Positions 10,591-22,644 of a DNA stretch of 64,000 nt are shown piece by piece (positions within the stretch are counted from its first letter, which is position 1; the number at the start of each line of letters is the position of its first letter). The notes below the pieces were generated by a model. That model saw only the letters and a list, made by a program, of their open reading frames with translations, made no database searches and was not told the DNA's origin. A program made the translations under genes and the position numbers. Origin of the DNA: Vombatus ursinus (taxonomy: Eukaryota > Chordata > Mammalia > Diprotodontia > Vombatidae); assembly GCF_900497805.2 (NCBI RefSeq), contig NW_020954582.1, positions 1 through 64,000 of the forward strand, in the 5' to 3' direction.

Positions 10591-11395
10591 TGAATTTAGG
10601 GTTGGGGTTAGGGTTAACCTAAGGAACCCTAACACTGATGAACTTGAACAGGGAAGTTGAGGATCATTCTATTTGCAAAAGTCCATTACATTTCCCTTTG
10701 CCATGGGGCCCTAACCATGAGGATGAGGAGAACCTCATCAGATTAAAAATATCCTGGCTGTCAGAAAGGGCCCTGGAGGAACAACAAGGCAGAACAACTC
10801 TGGGAACTTGCCTTCCCTGGAAAGGGACCAAGAAAAGACCAAAATGACCTTGGCTGCTCATACTTCTGTAGTAATACAGTGTGAGACATTTTCCCGTTTA
10901 TGTTGTCTTTATGAGAACTTAGTAGGAGATTTTCTTTTTCCAGAGAGCAAATTGAAACCTTACAGATAGATAAATAAATGATAGAGAGATAGATGATAGG
11001 CTATGTACATATGTACATCATATTCTATATATTATAGATGTTTGCATTCACACGCTATTCTTTTTCTGAAACACTCAGTAGGTTTTCATGGATTTCATCT
11101 ATTTTCATTGATTTCATTCAGAAGTAGAAATAATTGCTGTTGCTCCATTTTATAAGTAGGGGAAGGTTAGTGAATTATCCAGAGTGGGAGAACACATACC
11201 TGAGACTAATTCTCATCATTTTACCTTTAAAATTCCCTGCCAATAACCCACCCTCTAATGTCTAGTTTGAAATAGACCCAGACATGATATTGCAGAAGTA
11301 GTTTCCTCACCTGAGAGTTCCTTATACCAATGAAATCACGGGCCTAGTCCCTATTATTTATCCTTCTTAACATGATGGTGTATTCACAATGAGAT
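10590..11395. other. Mostly unique DNA with a GATA-type microsatellite
   Basis: It contains a short telomere-like motif (10597-10618) and an imperfect GATA/TA repeat (10965-11040). The frames at 10638-10861 lie on opposite strands over the same bases and show no family match. No gene is seen. Confidence 0.5.
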
Positions 11396-11436
11396 TTAAA
11401 TCAATAAGCACCTACTAAGTGCCTTCTATGCATAAA

Positions 11437-11682
11437 GTAGTGAGGCGAGTGGATAGAGCACTGGTCCTGGAGCCAGGAGGACCTGAGTGTGAATCAGACC
11501 TCAGAAACTTCCTAGCTATGTGACTCCAAGAAAGTCACTTCACCCCATCTGCCTCAGTTTCCTCACCTATAAAATGAGCTAGAAAAGGAAATGACAAACC
11601 TCTCCAGTATCTTTGACAAGAAAACCCCAAATGGAGCTGTGAAGAGTTGGATACAACTAATTGACTAAAAAGCAAACCAAAA
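11437..11682 (+). mobile_element. tRNA-derived marsupial SINE
   Basis: Full-length type. A head with gtggatagagcactgg and gagccaggaggacctgag (A/B box region of a tRNA-like promoter) is followed by the MIR-like core (tgtgactccaagaaagtcac, ctcagtttcctcacc). The 3' part typical of marsupial copies comes last (aaggaaatgacaaac, aagaaaaccccaaatgg). It sits inside an older repeat whose halves lie at about 11398-11436 and 11683-11745. Confidence 0.85.
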
Positions 11683-14272
11683 TAAAAAGATGTACAAAGC
11701 ATTGGAGATATCAAGACAAAAACAAGACAGGCCTGTCATGAAAGGACATACATCCCAGGGTTGTTGTGTCCAGGATCAAAATACAATAGAAATATATTTA
11801 ATAAAAGACCAAGAAAACAGAGATTAAAAACTAATTAGAGATTAAACAACCTAATCTTTAAAAATTAGTGGGTTAAAGAACAAATCACAGAAACAATCAA
11901 TAATATCATTAGAATGACAATAATGAGACAACATATCAAAACCTATAGGATAGAGGAAAAGCTGTGATTATGGATGCAAAAATCCTAAATAAAATACTAG
12001 CTATGAGATTACAGCAATATATTAGAGAGATTATACATGATGATCAAGTGGGATTTTTACCAGGAATCCAGGGATGGTTTAACATAAGGAAAACTATTAA
12101 TATAATTGATTACACCAGTAATAAAAGTTAAAAAATATGATTGTATCAATAGATGGAGAAAAAGCTTTTGATTAAATTCAACAATCATTTCTATTAAAAA
12201 CATTTAAAAGTATAGGTCTAAATGGATTTTTCCTCAAATTGATTTAAAAAAAGCATTTATCTAAAACCATCAACAAGCATTATTTGTAATGGGGATAAGC
12301 TAGAGGCTTTCCTAGTAAGATCAGGTGTGAAACACCTGTCATCAGTGTTATTCAATATTGTATTGGAAATCCTAGCAATAACAATAAGAAAAGAAAAATA
12401 ATTGAAGGAATCAGACTGAAGAATGAGGTGACAAAACTATGTCTTCTTGAGGATGATATGATGATATTCTTGGAAAGCTCAAAAGACTCCAGTGAAAAGT
12501 TAGTTGAAACAATGGATAATTTTAGCTAATTAATAGGATAGAAAATAAATCCACAGATATCATCAGCACTCCTTTATATCACAAACAAAACCCTGCAAGA
12601 AGAGATAGTAAGAGATTCTCCATTTAAAATAGTTCTAGACAGTATAAAATATCTGTGTGTATACCTGCCAAAACAAACCCAGGAGCTATATGAACAAAAT
12701 TATTTTTAAAAAACTTTTTATGCAAATAAAACCAGATTTAAATATATGGAGAGATGTTGATTGTTCATGGGTAGACAGGACCAATATGATAAAAATGATA
12801 ATTTTACCCAAACTAATTTATGTATTCAACACCATTTCAATTTAATTACCAAAAATTATTTTACTGAATTAGAAAAAATAATAACAAAATTCATTTGGAA
12901 AAATAAAATGTCAAGAGTGTCAAAGGAAATAAAGAAAAAGTATAAAGGAAGGAGGTTTAGCAGTACCAGATCTTAAACTGTATTATAAGGCAGTAATTAT
13001 CAAAACTATCTGGTACTGGCTAAGAAATAGAAAGATAGATCAATGAAATAGAGTAGACATACAGTTTTATAGAAGCAAATAAACATAACAACCTGTATTT
13101 GACAAGTGGAAAGACTTAAGATTTTGGGATAAGCATTCATTATTTTCCATTGTTGGGAAAAGGGGAAAGCAATATAGTAGAAACTGGGCATAGACCAATC
13201 ACACCATTTACCAAGATAAGGTCAAAATGGATATATGCCTTAGACATAAAGAGAGATTTTACAATAAAATAGAGCATATCACTTATCAGACTTTTGGATA
13301 GGTGAACAATTTATGAATAAACAAGAGATAGAGCAAAGTTAGGTGTAACATGCATAATTTTGATTACATTGAATTAAAAAGGTTTTGAACAAATAAAACA
13401 AATGTAACCAAGTTCAGAAGGAAAGCACAAAATTGGGAGGGGGTGGAATTTCATAGACAGTTTATCAGATAAATGTCTCATATCTAAAATGTATAAAGAA
13501 ATTTGTCAAATCTATACGAATATGGATCATTCCTCAACTGGTAAATGGTAAAACAGGCAGTTTTCCAATGAAGAAATCAAAACAATTTATAGTCATGAGA
13601 AAAATGCTCTAAATCATTATTGATTACAGAAATGCAGATTAAAGTGACCTTGAGATATCATTTTATACCTACCAGACTGGCTAAAATGATTGAAGGGGAA
13701 AGTGACAAATTTTGGAGAGGATGAAGAAAAAATGGGATACTAATTCATTGTTGGTGGAAATGTGAATTGATCCAACCATTTTGGAGAACAATCTGGAATT
13801 ATGCCCAAAGAGTTATTAAACTACCTATACCCTTTGACTCAGCAATACCACTATTTGATTTATCTCCAAAGATAATTAGAGAAAAAGGAAAAGAATCTAC
13901 ATGTCCTATAATGTTTACAGTAGCTCTCTTTGTGGTGTCAAAGAATTGGAAATTGCACGCATGCCCATCAATTGGGAAATGACTAAACAAGTTGTGGTAT
14001 ATGATTGTGATGGAATACTACTATGCTATAAGAAATGAAATGATGAGCTCAATGATTTTAGAAAAACAGGGAAAGACTTGCATGAAATAATGAAGAGGAA
14101 AATGAGCAGAACCAAGAAAACATTGTACACAGTATTAGCAATATAGTTTTAAGAATGACTTTCAATGAATAAGTTATTTTGACTATTATAAATACCCAAA
14201 TTATAAAGGAAATATGAAGAAAGACACTATCTGCATCCAGACAAAGAACTGATAAGTAGAAGTATATATAGA

Positions 14273-14625
14273 ATAATTTTACATATATATATATACATAT
14301 ATATATATATATGGAGAGATGTTGATTGTTCATGGGTAGATAGAGCCAATATGATAAAAATAATAATTTTACCCAAACTAATTTATGTATTCAACACCAT
14401 TTCAATTAAATTACCAATAATTATTTTACTGAATTAGAAAAAGCAATAACAAAATTCATTTAGAAAAATAAAAAGTCAAGAATGTCAAAGGAAATAAAGA
14501 AAAAATGTAAAGGAAGGAGGTTTAGGTATAGGTATACATATATGCATATATATGTATATATATGTGTATGTGTATGTGTATATATATATATACACATATA
14601 TATGTGTATATATATATATATATAC
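14273..14625. repeat. (TA)n-rich microsatellite of the L1 3' UTR, split by the duplicate
   Basis: TA, CATA and TGTA units occupy 14273-14310 and 14526-14625. In the related L1 at 57840 the same place has only a short TATG repeat, so this tract has expanded. Confidence 0.85.
14311..14525 (+). repeat. 215-bp duplicate of L1 ORF2 (12746-12960) inside a TA microsatellite
   Basis: The block starts ATGGAGAGATGTTGATTG and ends GGAAGGAGGTTTAG, the same as 12746-12960. Both are 215 bp long with no length change, and I count about 13 differences (~6%). It is bounded on both sides by TA-rich repeat, and the source copy also starts next to ATATAT, so a microhomology-driven event is plausible. Some differences make this copy closer to other L1s in the window (for example GAGCCAATAT), so the donor may have been another L1 or an earlier state of this one. 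Confidence 0.9.
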
Positions 14626-14849
14626 CTATTTGTGTCTAATGGTAGCCATCTGTAGGGTAGGATGCAGGAGGAGAAAAAAAGGAATAAATGTGCATGATAA
14701 TTGTGTTATATATTTGAAAGGAGTAGCAAGTTGTGCATAGTAGATTTGCAGTTTCATGTGCAATAATCTTTTTTATTGTACTGTGTTGTGGAAATGACTG
14801 TTTTATTCCATAAATTAAAAAGAAATTAAATTATAAAAGAAAAAAGAAA

Positions 14850-15062
14850 GAAAATAGCATGTTTCAATCTGTATTCAGATAGCATCACGTTTGTTTCTTC
14901 CCCATCCCTGCCCTGGAGGCAGATAGCATTCTTCATCATGAGTCCTTGGGGATTGTCTTGGATCATTGTATTGCTGAGAAATGCTGTCATTCATAGTACT
15001 TCATCATACAATATTGCTGTTATTGTATAAAATGTTCCCCTGATTCTGCTCACTTCAGTTTG
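14850..15062 (-). mobile_element. L1 3' UTR part of a twin-primed (5'-inverted) L1
   Basis: Read on the minus strand this is the L1 3' end: agtgagcagaa, the AATATTGTATGATGAAGTACT block, GGACTCATGATGAAGAATGC, then ACAGATTGAAACATGCTATTTTC. It matches the sense copy at 35640-35830. It joins directly to sense ORF2 sequence at 15063, giving an inversion junction. Confidence 0.85.
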
Positions 15063-16393
15063 TATCAACCAGGAACTATATAAACACAATTATAAAACAC
15101 TTTTCACACAAATAAAGTCAGATCTAAACAAGTGGAAAAATATTAAATGATCATGGGTAGGCTGAGCCAATATAATAAAAGTAACAATTCTACCTAAATT
15201 ATTTGATTTATTCAGTGCCATGCCAATCAAACTATCAAAAAATTATTTTATGGAAATAATAATAAAATTTATCTGGAAGAACAAAAGGTCAAGGATATCA
15301 AGGGAATCAATGAAAAAATGTGAAGGAAGGTAGTCTTGCCATACCAGATCTCAAACTATATTATAAAGTGGTAATTATCAAAACAATCTGGTACTGGCTA
15401 AGAAATAGTCATAGATCATTGGAATAGATTAGGTATACATTACATTATAGTAAACAACCATTGTAATCTAGTACATGATAAAGCCAAAGATCTAAGCTTT
15501 TGGAACAAAAACTCATTATTTGACAAACACTGCTGGGAAAACTGGAAAACAGCATTGCAGAAACTAAGTATAGACCAACATCTCACATCATATACTATGA
15601 TAAGGTCAAAATGGATATATGATTTACATATAAAGGGTTATACCATAAGCAAATTAGGAGAGAATGGAATGGTTTATTTGTCAGATCTATGTACAAGGGA
15701 AGAATTTAAAACCAAAGAAAATGTAGAGAACATTAGAAAATATAAAATAGATCTTTTTGATTGTAGAAAATTTAAAAGTTTTTGCACAAACAAAACCAAT
15801 GCAACCAAAATTAAAAGCAAAGCAGAAAATGAGGGAGGGGGAAGAATTGCAACAAGTATCTTTGATAAAGGCCTCATTTTTCAAATATATAAAGAACTGA
15901 GTAAACTTATAAAAAATAAAAGTCATTCCCCAATTGATAAGTGGTCAAAAGATATGATCAGGCAGTTTTCAGACAAAGAAATCAAAGCTATCTATAGTCA
16001 CATGGAAAAATGCTCTAAGACACTATTGATTAGAGAAATGCAGATTAAAACAACTCTGAGGTGCCCCCTCATACCTATCAGATTTGCTAATATGACAAAA
16101 ATAAAGGGAAATGATAAATGTTGGAGGGGATGTGAGGAAACTGGTACAGTAATGGACTGTTGGAGTTGTGAACTAATCCAACCATTCTGGAGAACAATTT
16201 GAAACTCTGCCCAAAGGTCTACAAAACTGTGCATACCCTTTGATCCAGCAATACCACTGCTAGGTCTATATCCCAAAGACATCCCAAAAAAATGGGGGGG
16301 TGAAGGACCTATTTGTACAAAAATATTTATAGCAGCTCTTTTTGTGGTGGCTAAGAATTGGAAATCAAGAGGATGCCCAGCAGTTGGGGTGAA
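15063..16393 (+). mobile_element. L1 ORF2 C-terminal part of the twin-primed L1
   Basis: Sense ORF2 from the QELYKHNYKTLFTQI region to ...WKSRGCPAVG. The longest open stretch is 15555-16202 (215 codons) and includes the zinc-knuckle-like Cys region (CWRGCEETGTVMDCWSCE). Its outer end (16393) falls roughly 120-150 bases upstream, in L1 coordinates, of where the antisense part (14850-15062) begins. That is the arrangement expected from twin priming with a small deletion. Confidence 0.88.
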
Positions 16394-16550
16394 GAATGCT
16401 TCTATTCACTGTCAAGTGCCTCACACAGTTGGTTAGAGTTGGCTTTTTCTTTGTTACAAGGGAGAGTTCAGTGGAGGTATGATATGGCAGGAAATGTCTG
16501 TAATGTTAAGAAAAAAAGATATCGGTTAAATAAGGAAAAGAAAAAGAAAC
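16394..16550 (+). mobile_element. Older L1 3' end
   Basis: The segment has the familiar terminal order of an older L1 3' UTR: 'aagtgcctcacacagttggt', 'ctttgttacaagggagag', a 'atgatatggcaggaaatg' block and an A-rich tail with GAAAAAG. It lies directly against the twin-primed L1. Confidence 0.55.
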
Positions 16551-17330
16551 AAGGAGAGCAGAAGTCAGAGTTCTCTACAGTTAAATATTAGGCAAGATTG
16601 GATTCCAACACAGGCTTTCTCCCAGCTGTCATTAATGTGTCACAAATTGGTCATGACACATTTGACTCTTTAACTTGCCAAATACAGGGAGGGTTATTTT
16701 TGAGTTGTTGGGTTCCTGGGGTTGCTCATAATCAAATAAAGAATTACTGGTAATGTTTGTTGGGGTTAAATATTTTCCAAGAGCATTATTGAAACAGTGC
16801 CTCATAGTCCATTCCTGAACTCCCCTGACAACTCCCCCGCAAGGCAGGGATTTTTCAATCAATGGGTTGGCTCTCAGCTCCATTTCCTGCCTCCAAGAAA
16901 GCAAGGATTGAGAAAGACCCTAAGTGTGGAAGCTGTTGCATGGGTGGAGATGCCAGGTCCAGGATTAGGGAGACTGGGCTTCATTAGGATTAGGGCAGGC
17001 CTGCTAATTGCCACTGTTTGGAATAGGGTGGTCTCTCATGACTGAGATGTTGGGAACATGCCTACTAGCTGGGTTGGCATTGTAGTTGTGCTGAGGCCCT
17101 CATATGTATCTTTGAGTTCAATATTTTAGTCAGATTGGCTTGGGTCCCTGGAAAAATTCCAGAAAGCATTCTGAAAGGGATGATTAGGGGCAGCCACTGA
17201 GGCCCTCTCCACCTCCAACATCAATGTCTTGATTCTGTGAGATTCATCCATGCCTTGAATTGAGATCTTGAATCAGAAGACATGAACAGTTCATTTCCCC
17301 AGGCTTTCATTGAGGTGGGGCTTCATGGGA
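16551..17330. other. Apparently unique DNA
   Basis: No recognisable transposon or gene. The 80-90-codon frames on the two strands (16632-17045) overlap and look like chance. Confidence 0.45.
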
Positions 17331-17530
17331 TCACGGGTTTAGAGTTGCAACAGATCTTAGATGCTCTCTAGTACAATATTGTCATTTTTCAGTTGAAGAA
17401 ACTGAGGCCATGGAGGAGTTAAGCAAGTGACTCTCTCAAGGTGACACCATAGTAAGTGATGGAGTTGGGATTTGAACCCACATCCTCTGATTCCAAATAC
17501 AGTGTTCTTTCTGCTATACTACACTGCCTT
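17330..17530 (-). repeat. MIR-type SINE
   Basis: Antisense MIR order on the plus strand: 'gaagaaactgaggccatgga', 'gtgacaccatagtaagtgat', 'gatttgaacccacatcctct', ending with 'ctatactacactgcc'. It is nearly complete. Confidence 0.75.
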
Positions 17531-17559
17531 ATCCTCTGTTTCTGACTGTCAACATTCTC

Positions 17560-18480
17560 CCATTTAGTTTAAGGGCTGTCTGATAAAACAGGTCATTTTG
17601 GGTTGAAAAGATTTCCCTATACAAATGAGGTGCAAGAGGAAGAACCAACACAGAGGAATCAGACGGAGGGGAGGACTGTTAGTTCTGGGAACCTACTCTC
17701 ATTGGGAATGGGTTTAAGAGGAGAAAATACACATACATTTCAAAGAGTGGAAAAGTCTTCTAAATTAAGAAAGAAATAAAACTCTAAGGAAATAGGGAGG
17801 GGGAGAGGATAAAGGAGGGATCTTTAGAGGGGAGGGTGTAGGAATAAGTTAAAAGGGGACATAGAAGGGGGTTTAGATTTAGGGGAATGAGAGGACAAGG
17901 GAGGGATTGCTGGAGTGGGGGTAGGTTAAGTGATAGGAGGATAAGGTAGCAGGTAGAAGTGAAGTAGAGGAGTTAGGAGAGAGAGGAAAAATAAAGAGAT
18001 AAGCACAAACATAAAAACAAAGGTTAGGAGTAGAATCTCTTAGGTAAAGCACGTGTACACATATATGTATATAGGTGTATATATGTATAAGTATATGTAT
18101 ATATCAATACCTATATATAAATATATCCAATGTTCAACTGTAGCCTTGGGGTGGAGGGTAGGGGGGAGGGAAGGGGAAAAAAAACAAAATATAAAGTGTA
18201 CAGCAGAGAACAAACAAAATCCTACAAGGAAGCAAAGAAAAGATAGACAGCTTTCAATATAATGAACAATATTTAATAAATAAGCTTTCTTGAAATGAAA
18301 AGTTATCACTATATAATTTGAATCCTCTCCTATGTTCTGCAGTACACATGACATTGTTTTGTTTTTTCTCATTTTATAATTAAGTTTACAATGTTTCTTT
18401 TTTCTTTTATTATTATGTATTTAGGTTTTAGCATTTGTCTAAAATTTTTTTAAAAATTAAAAAAAAACATTTTCCTACAA
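17560..18480 (+). mobile_element. Purine-rich L1/HAL1-type 3' region with TA microsatellite
   Basis: A G/A-rich tract (17640-18010), a TA/TATG microsatellite (18055-18125), a second G-rich tract (18140-18190) and a T-rich end make up this block. It resembles the 3' regions of the HAL1 copies at 21700-22280 in composition and order, but no ORF1 sequence precedes it. The family call is therefore tentative. Confidence 0.4.
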
Positions 18481-18499
18481 AAGTTCTTTCCCTCTTCCC

Positions 18500-19265
18500 C
18501 TCCCTCTGCCCCTCCTTCAGTAGGTTTTCTTCATGATTCAGCTAGGTAACTTTCCATAGATGTAGACCAGGGCTTCAAGGGAGATGTCTCCCCCAAAGAC
18601 CACAGCCTCCCCCTTCCATTGCTCTCATCACGCCCTTAGGACAACTACACAATGGACATACCCACGTATCATCCAGGGATTTAAAGGAACTCTGTTAATA
18701 CAATGTGAATGACTGGGATACTAATTGTATAGGTAAATGAGAAGTACACAGGGTCACATTACTCAGTTAGCTTTATCAATATGGTGGCATTACTCCGGGC
18801 TACTGAGGTGATTGCTTTTAGACTACATTGAGAGGAATGCCACCCAGAATTGGGGGCATGTTAGAGAGAACCCACCAGATGAGGGCTCTGAGCACAAGAA
18901 TTAGAAGAATGACCCTCAGAGGGACTCCTGGAACCCTGAAGGGTGATGAGGCAGTAGCTGAGTCTCTGAGGAACCAACCTGCTAGCTTGAGGGATAGCTG
19001 GGGAATTATGCAGAGTGTGTGCTAAAGCTTGTTGAGTGACTGACTGATTGGAACACCCATCAGCACTTTCCTTGGTTGTTCCTTCTTCTGGAGTGTACCC
19101 GAGGTAGACTGTCACCAGGTTTATGGGGGATGGTCACCATCCTCCTAGATGGCACCTCTGCCTAGGTCTGCTCCCTCCCTCCACATCTGTGCTGTGTTGC
19201 TCAAGAGAGTCACTGCTGCTGCAAAGACCAAAGAATGTAACAAAACAATAACCCACTTGTACTTA
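18500..19265. other. Unclassified DNA
   Basis: No gene or family is recognised. Frames at 18828-19115 lie on both strands over the same bases. Confidence 0.4.
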
Positions 19266-19478
19266 TTAGGCCTCAAAGGTTTACCAAGCTCACTATACAC
19301 ATTTTTGTTTGACCCTCACAATATCCCAGTGAGAGAGGTGCTCTTCTGTCCATTCTACATATAATGAAACTGAGGGTCAGAGAGGTTAAATCACTTTGCC
19401 AGGATCACACACCTAAGATATCTTGGGCAGGAGATGACTTCAGGTCTTCCTGGCTGCCAGCCTTGCCGTCCATCTGCT
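19265..19478 (-). repeat. MIR-type SINE
   Basis: Antisense MIR features on the plus strand: 'acaatatcccagtgagagag', 'aatgaaactgagggtcagag', 'ggatcacacacctaagatat', 'cttcaggtcttcctggctgc'. Confidence 0.65.
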
Positions 19479-19799
19479 CCATCATGACGTCTCCATTCCC
19501 AGAACAGCGGATGCTCCCATTGACCCTGCCCACGTGGACAGTTGATCTCCCCCTAGATGGCCTCATGGCAGCCACATTCTCTGCCAAATCCTGTCATAGA
19601 CAGATGAGGGCAAGATCGGCTTCACTGGCCATGGAAACATTTTGTCTATATTACTAAAAACTTTTGTAAGTGCATAGTATTATTAATCAAGGCCTGATGT
19701 TACTGACTGAGCTCAAGGGGAAATGAAACAGCCAGTTATTTACAAGGTCCTCCTTTAAATTACCATAAAGCCCCCTACTCACATGAAACACAAGCCATT

Positions 19800-20000
19800 C
19801 TCTTTAAATTGTCACAGGGAGCAGGATTCTACCCATAATTTACTTGATATGGAGGGAACTTTTACTAGAGGAAATTCCTTCCACATATGCAGGCTAGCAC
19901 CTTCTCTGTAGCTGACCGTCTGAGCGAGTTGCCTGAACAGAGGCAAAATTTGAACCCAGGGCATCCTGACTTTGAGGCCACCTCTCTTAAATGCTAAAGA
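19800..20000 (-). repeat. MIR-related SINE of the 'gggaactcccttcc' type
   Basis: The order is 'ggagggaacttttactagag', 'gcaccttctctgtagctgac', 'gagcgagttgcctgaacaga', 'aatttgaacccagggcatcc'. Sequences with the same order lie at 24570-24790 and 32490-32700, so this is a repeated family here. Confidence 0.6.
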
Positions 20001-20039
20001 GTGTTTGTTAGTTGATGTCCCCAAGCACCACAGATCCAA

Positions 20040-20690
20040 CTCATCCAAAAGAGAACTCTGTGTTTCTCCCCCCCCCCACCCAAATGCTCCCTCTGAAGCT
20101 TCCCTCTCTCTCTAGTACCTGCTCAGTGGCCAGACCTTCTTCCTCTTCTCATTGCCCCTCTGCCATTGACACATCTCTCAGAACCTTCCTTCCCTTCACT
20201 CCCACACGTGGCCTGGGGCTCAATCCTGCACCACCTCTCTCTGGGACTCAAATGGCAGCAGTCTTGTCTCTTCTCCCCCCACCCAGCCTCCACAGTAGTT
20301 GACTCATCCTTCACCTTCTCAGACTCCAGGGGCTCCCCAATACCTCAAATGCAAACTCTTCTGTCTGACTTGATTTAAAACTCTTCCCAAATGTCCCCTT
20401 CTTACATTTCTTCCTACCCTTCCAACATATCATTCTCCTGCACACCTGCTATGGGCATAGTCGCACTGGCTCACTTGCTAGAGGAACAAAGCTCCATCTC
20501 CCTCCTCCAGGTCTTTGCGTTGACTGTGCTCCATAACTGGAATGCATTCCCTTCTTGTCTCTACCTGGAAGTCCCACCTTAGACATGATGCCTTTCATGA
20601 CCCCTACCACTGTTGGTCCTCTCCCCAAATCTCCTTGGATTTATCTTCTATATATTTGGGACCAAACAACAATATTTTGTATCTGTCGTT
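20040..20690 (+). mobile_element. CR1-superfamily (L2/L3-like) LINE 3' part
   Basis: Pyrimidine-rich sense sequence. Its end holds the typical C-terminal block encoding (L)LQVFALTVLHNWNAFPSCLY, then 'gaagtcccacc'. The frame is broken. Confidence 0.6.
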
Positions 20691-20739
20691 ACTTAACTAT
20701 GTTTCTATAAAAATGGAAAGGAAGAGTATAGCACCTACT

Positions 20740-20975
20740 ATGTTCCACGCACAGGGCTAAGCAAGTGTTTTTTACAAATATTTTCTCATTTGAGCTTCAC
20801 AACAACCCTAAGAAGCAGGTGCTGTTATCCCCATTTAACAATTGAGAAAATGGAGGCAAACAGAGGTGAAATGACTTACCCAGAGTCACACAGCTAGTGA
20901 GTATCTGAGGCTGGATTTGAACTCAGGTCTTCCAGACTCTAGGCTCAGAGCTCTGTGCACTTTGCTGTCACTTCA
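20740..20975 (-). repeat. MIR-type SINE
   Basis: Well preserved in antisense: 'ttgagcttcacaacaaccct', 'aattgagaaaatggaggcaa', 'agagtcacacagctagtgag', 'gatttgaactcaggtcttcc'. Confidence 0.8.
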
Positions 20976-21339
20976 TGAGTGCTATTAAATTAAATCCGTG
21001 CTTCCTGCTGTGCAAGGTGCTAAGGAGACAAGGACAGAAACAGAAACAATCTGGAACCCCCCTCCCCAAGGAACTTAGATTATATTTAGCAATTCTTCAG
21101 GCTCACATTTCAGGCACTCTGTAAACAGCCTCCAAAACAGGTTTCTACCCTTAGCCATTTTTTGGCTTTCATTCATCCCCCACCTCCATGAAGGAGGACA
21201 TCTCCAGTGGAGAATATCACCCTCTTCCACTCCCTCTTTCAGAATTTGTCTCTTCTTTGAAGAACAAGTCCTGGAGCTTCCTCCTCCATGCAGTCTTCCT
21301 TGCTCCCCTAAGCTGACTATATCCTCTTCCTTTTCAGAC
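20976..21339. other. Unclassified DNA before the HAL1 fragment
   Basis: It begins with a short old-repeat piece ('gtgctaaggagacaaggaca'). The rest is pyrimidine-rich with no gene or family I can name. Confidence 0.4.
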
Positions 21340-22285
21340 ATTCTTGGAAGCTTCTACATTAAGGGTCCGGAGGTCATGGAGTATGATATTCCAGAGGGCA
21401 AAGGAGATAGGACTACAACCTAAAATCACCTACTCAACAAAACTGAGCATAATCCTTCAGGGTAACAAATGGTCATTCAATGAAATAGGGGACTTTCAAG
21501 CATTCCTGTGGAAAAGACCAGAGCTGAATAGAAAATTTGACTTTCAAATACAAGACTCAAGTGACACATGGAAGAGGTAAACATGAAAGAGAAATCATAA
21601 GAGACTTATTAAGGTTGAACTGTTTACATTCCTGCAGGGAAAGATGATATTTGTAACTCATGAGTCCTTTGTCAGTATTAGGGTAGTGGGAGGGGAAAAA
21701 ATTATATGCATGTATAGACAGATAGATAGAGGGCAGAAGGCGAATTAAAGATGCAGGGGTGATATCGGAAAAATAAAATTAAGGGGTGAGAAAGGATTAT
21801 ACTGGGAAAAGCAGAAAGGGAGAAGTAGAATGAGGTAAAATATCTCACATGAAACAGACAAGAAAAGTCTTTTATAGTGAAGGGGAAATGGGGGAAGGTG
21901 AGAGGGAATGAGTGAATCTTATTCTCATAGGATTTGGCTTAAGGAGGGAATAACTTACACAATGGGATATGGAAATCTATCTTACCTTACAGAAAAATAA
22001 GGGGTGAGGGGGACAGGAGAGCAGGGGGTTGATACAAGGGAGGGCAGATTGGGGGAGGGGATAACCAAAAGCAAATACTTCTGAGAAGGGACATGGGGGG
22101 TTGGATAAGATGAAGGGAAATATACTTAGTTTTTCACAACAGGACTACTATGGAAGTGTTTTGCATGACTACACATCTATAACCTGTATCGAGATGCTTG
22201 CCTTTTCAATGAGGGTGAGTGGGGAGGGAGGAAGGGAGAAAATTTGTGACCCAAACTTTTAAAAACACTTGTTAACAAGAAAAAG
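21340..22285 (+). mobile_element. HAL1 3' half: ORF1 C-terminal domain and purine-rich 3' region
   Basis: 5'-truncated copy. The frame 21344-21580 encodes the C-terminal domain (STLRVRRSW, FQRAKEIGLQPKITY, FQAFLWKRPELNRKFDFQIQ). The purine-rich region then leads directly to an A-rich tail at about 22262-22285 with no ORF2, the same layout as the nested HAL1 at 6591-9501. It shows that the shared architecture belongs to the family and is not a deletion in one copy. Confidence 0.85.
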
Positions 22286-22289
22286 AAAA

Positions 22290-22640
22290 AGACATTCCTG
22301 GAGCCCCTCCTCTACCTGTCCCTCCCTATGCATGCATCCCCATTCCCACAGGAGAGAGGAAGATCAGGACAGGTCTTGTCTTGCATCTGTATCCACAGAA
22401 CAGCAAAAGTTTGTGTGTTCTAGGTGCTTCATAAATGTCTGTTGTTTGATCTTCACAGATCTGAAATCACTGGCCTTGCCAAGAGTGAAGGCAAATCTGA
22501 GACCCTCTGATAAGAGGGTCTGACCGCCATTTTAAACACATGGAGTCAATGCTGAGATAATTGAACCTTCCTCTGAGCAGCCCTGAACTGACATTTGTAA
22601 TTTACCATTACATGCCCCTGAGGTCATAGGGAAGAAATGC
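22290..22640. other. Apparently unique DNA
   Basis: No repeat or gene recognised. The 84-codon frame at 22269-22523 starts inside the HAL1 A tail and is not a gene. Confidence 0.45.
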
Positions 22641-22644
22641 TGAG

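Larger units (their letters stand above)
11820..14835 (+). mobile_element. L1, decayed ORF2 and 3' UTR, with an internal templated duplication
   Basis: 5'-truncated L1 beginning in the middle of ORF2. An internal deletion near 11960 joins the region before the reverse transcriptase directly to the 'gatgcaaaaatc' block. The RT region (12060-12480) has many stops and frame shifts, and the FADD motif is replaced by LEDDMM. The C-terminal ORF2 sequence runs to about 14100 and the 3' UTR to about 14835, ending in an A-rich stretch. The 3' UTR microsatellite (14273-14625) contains a second copy of a 215-bp piece of the element's own ORF2 (see 14311-14525). Confidence 0.88.

Noticed and set aside
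10597-10618. Telomere-like TTAGGG motif, also at 36614-36630
   Set aside because: Only about two units at each place and no flanking array; not a true interstitial telomere.
18500-19260. Possible old LTR or solo LTR
   Set aside because: No terminal repeats, primer site or retroviral frame could be recognised; left unclassified.
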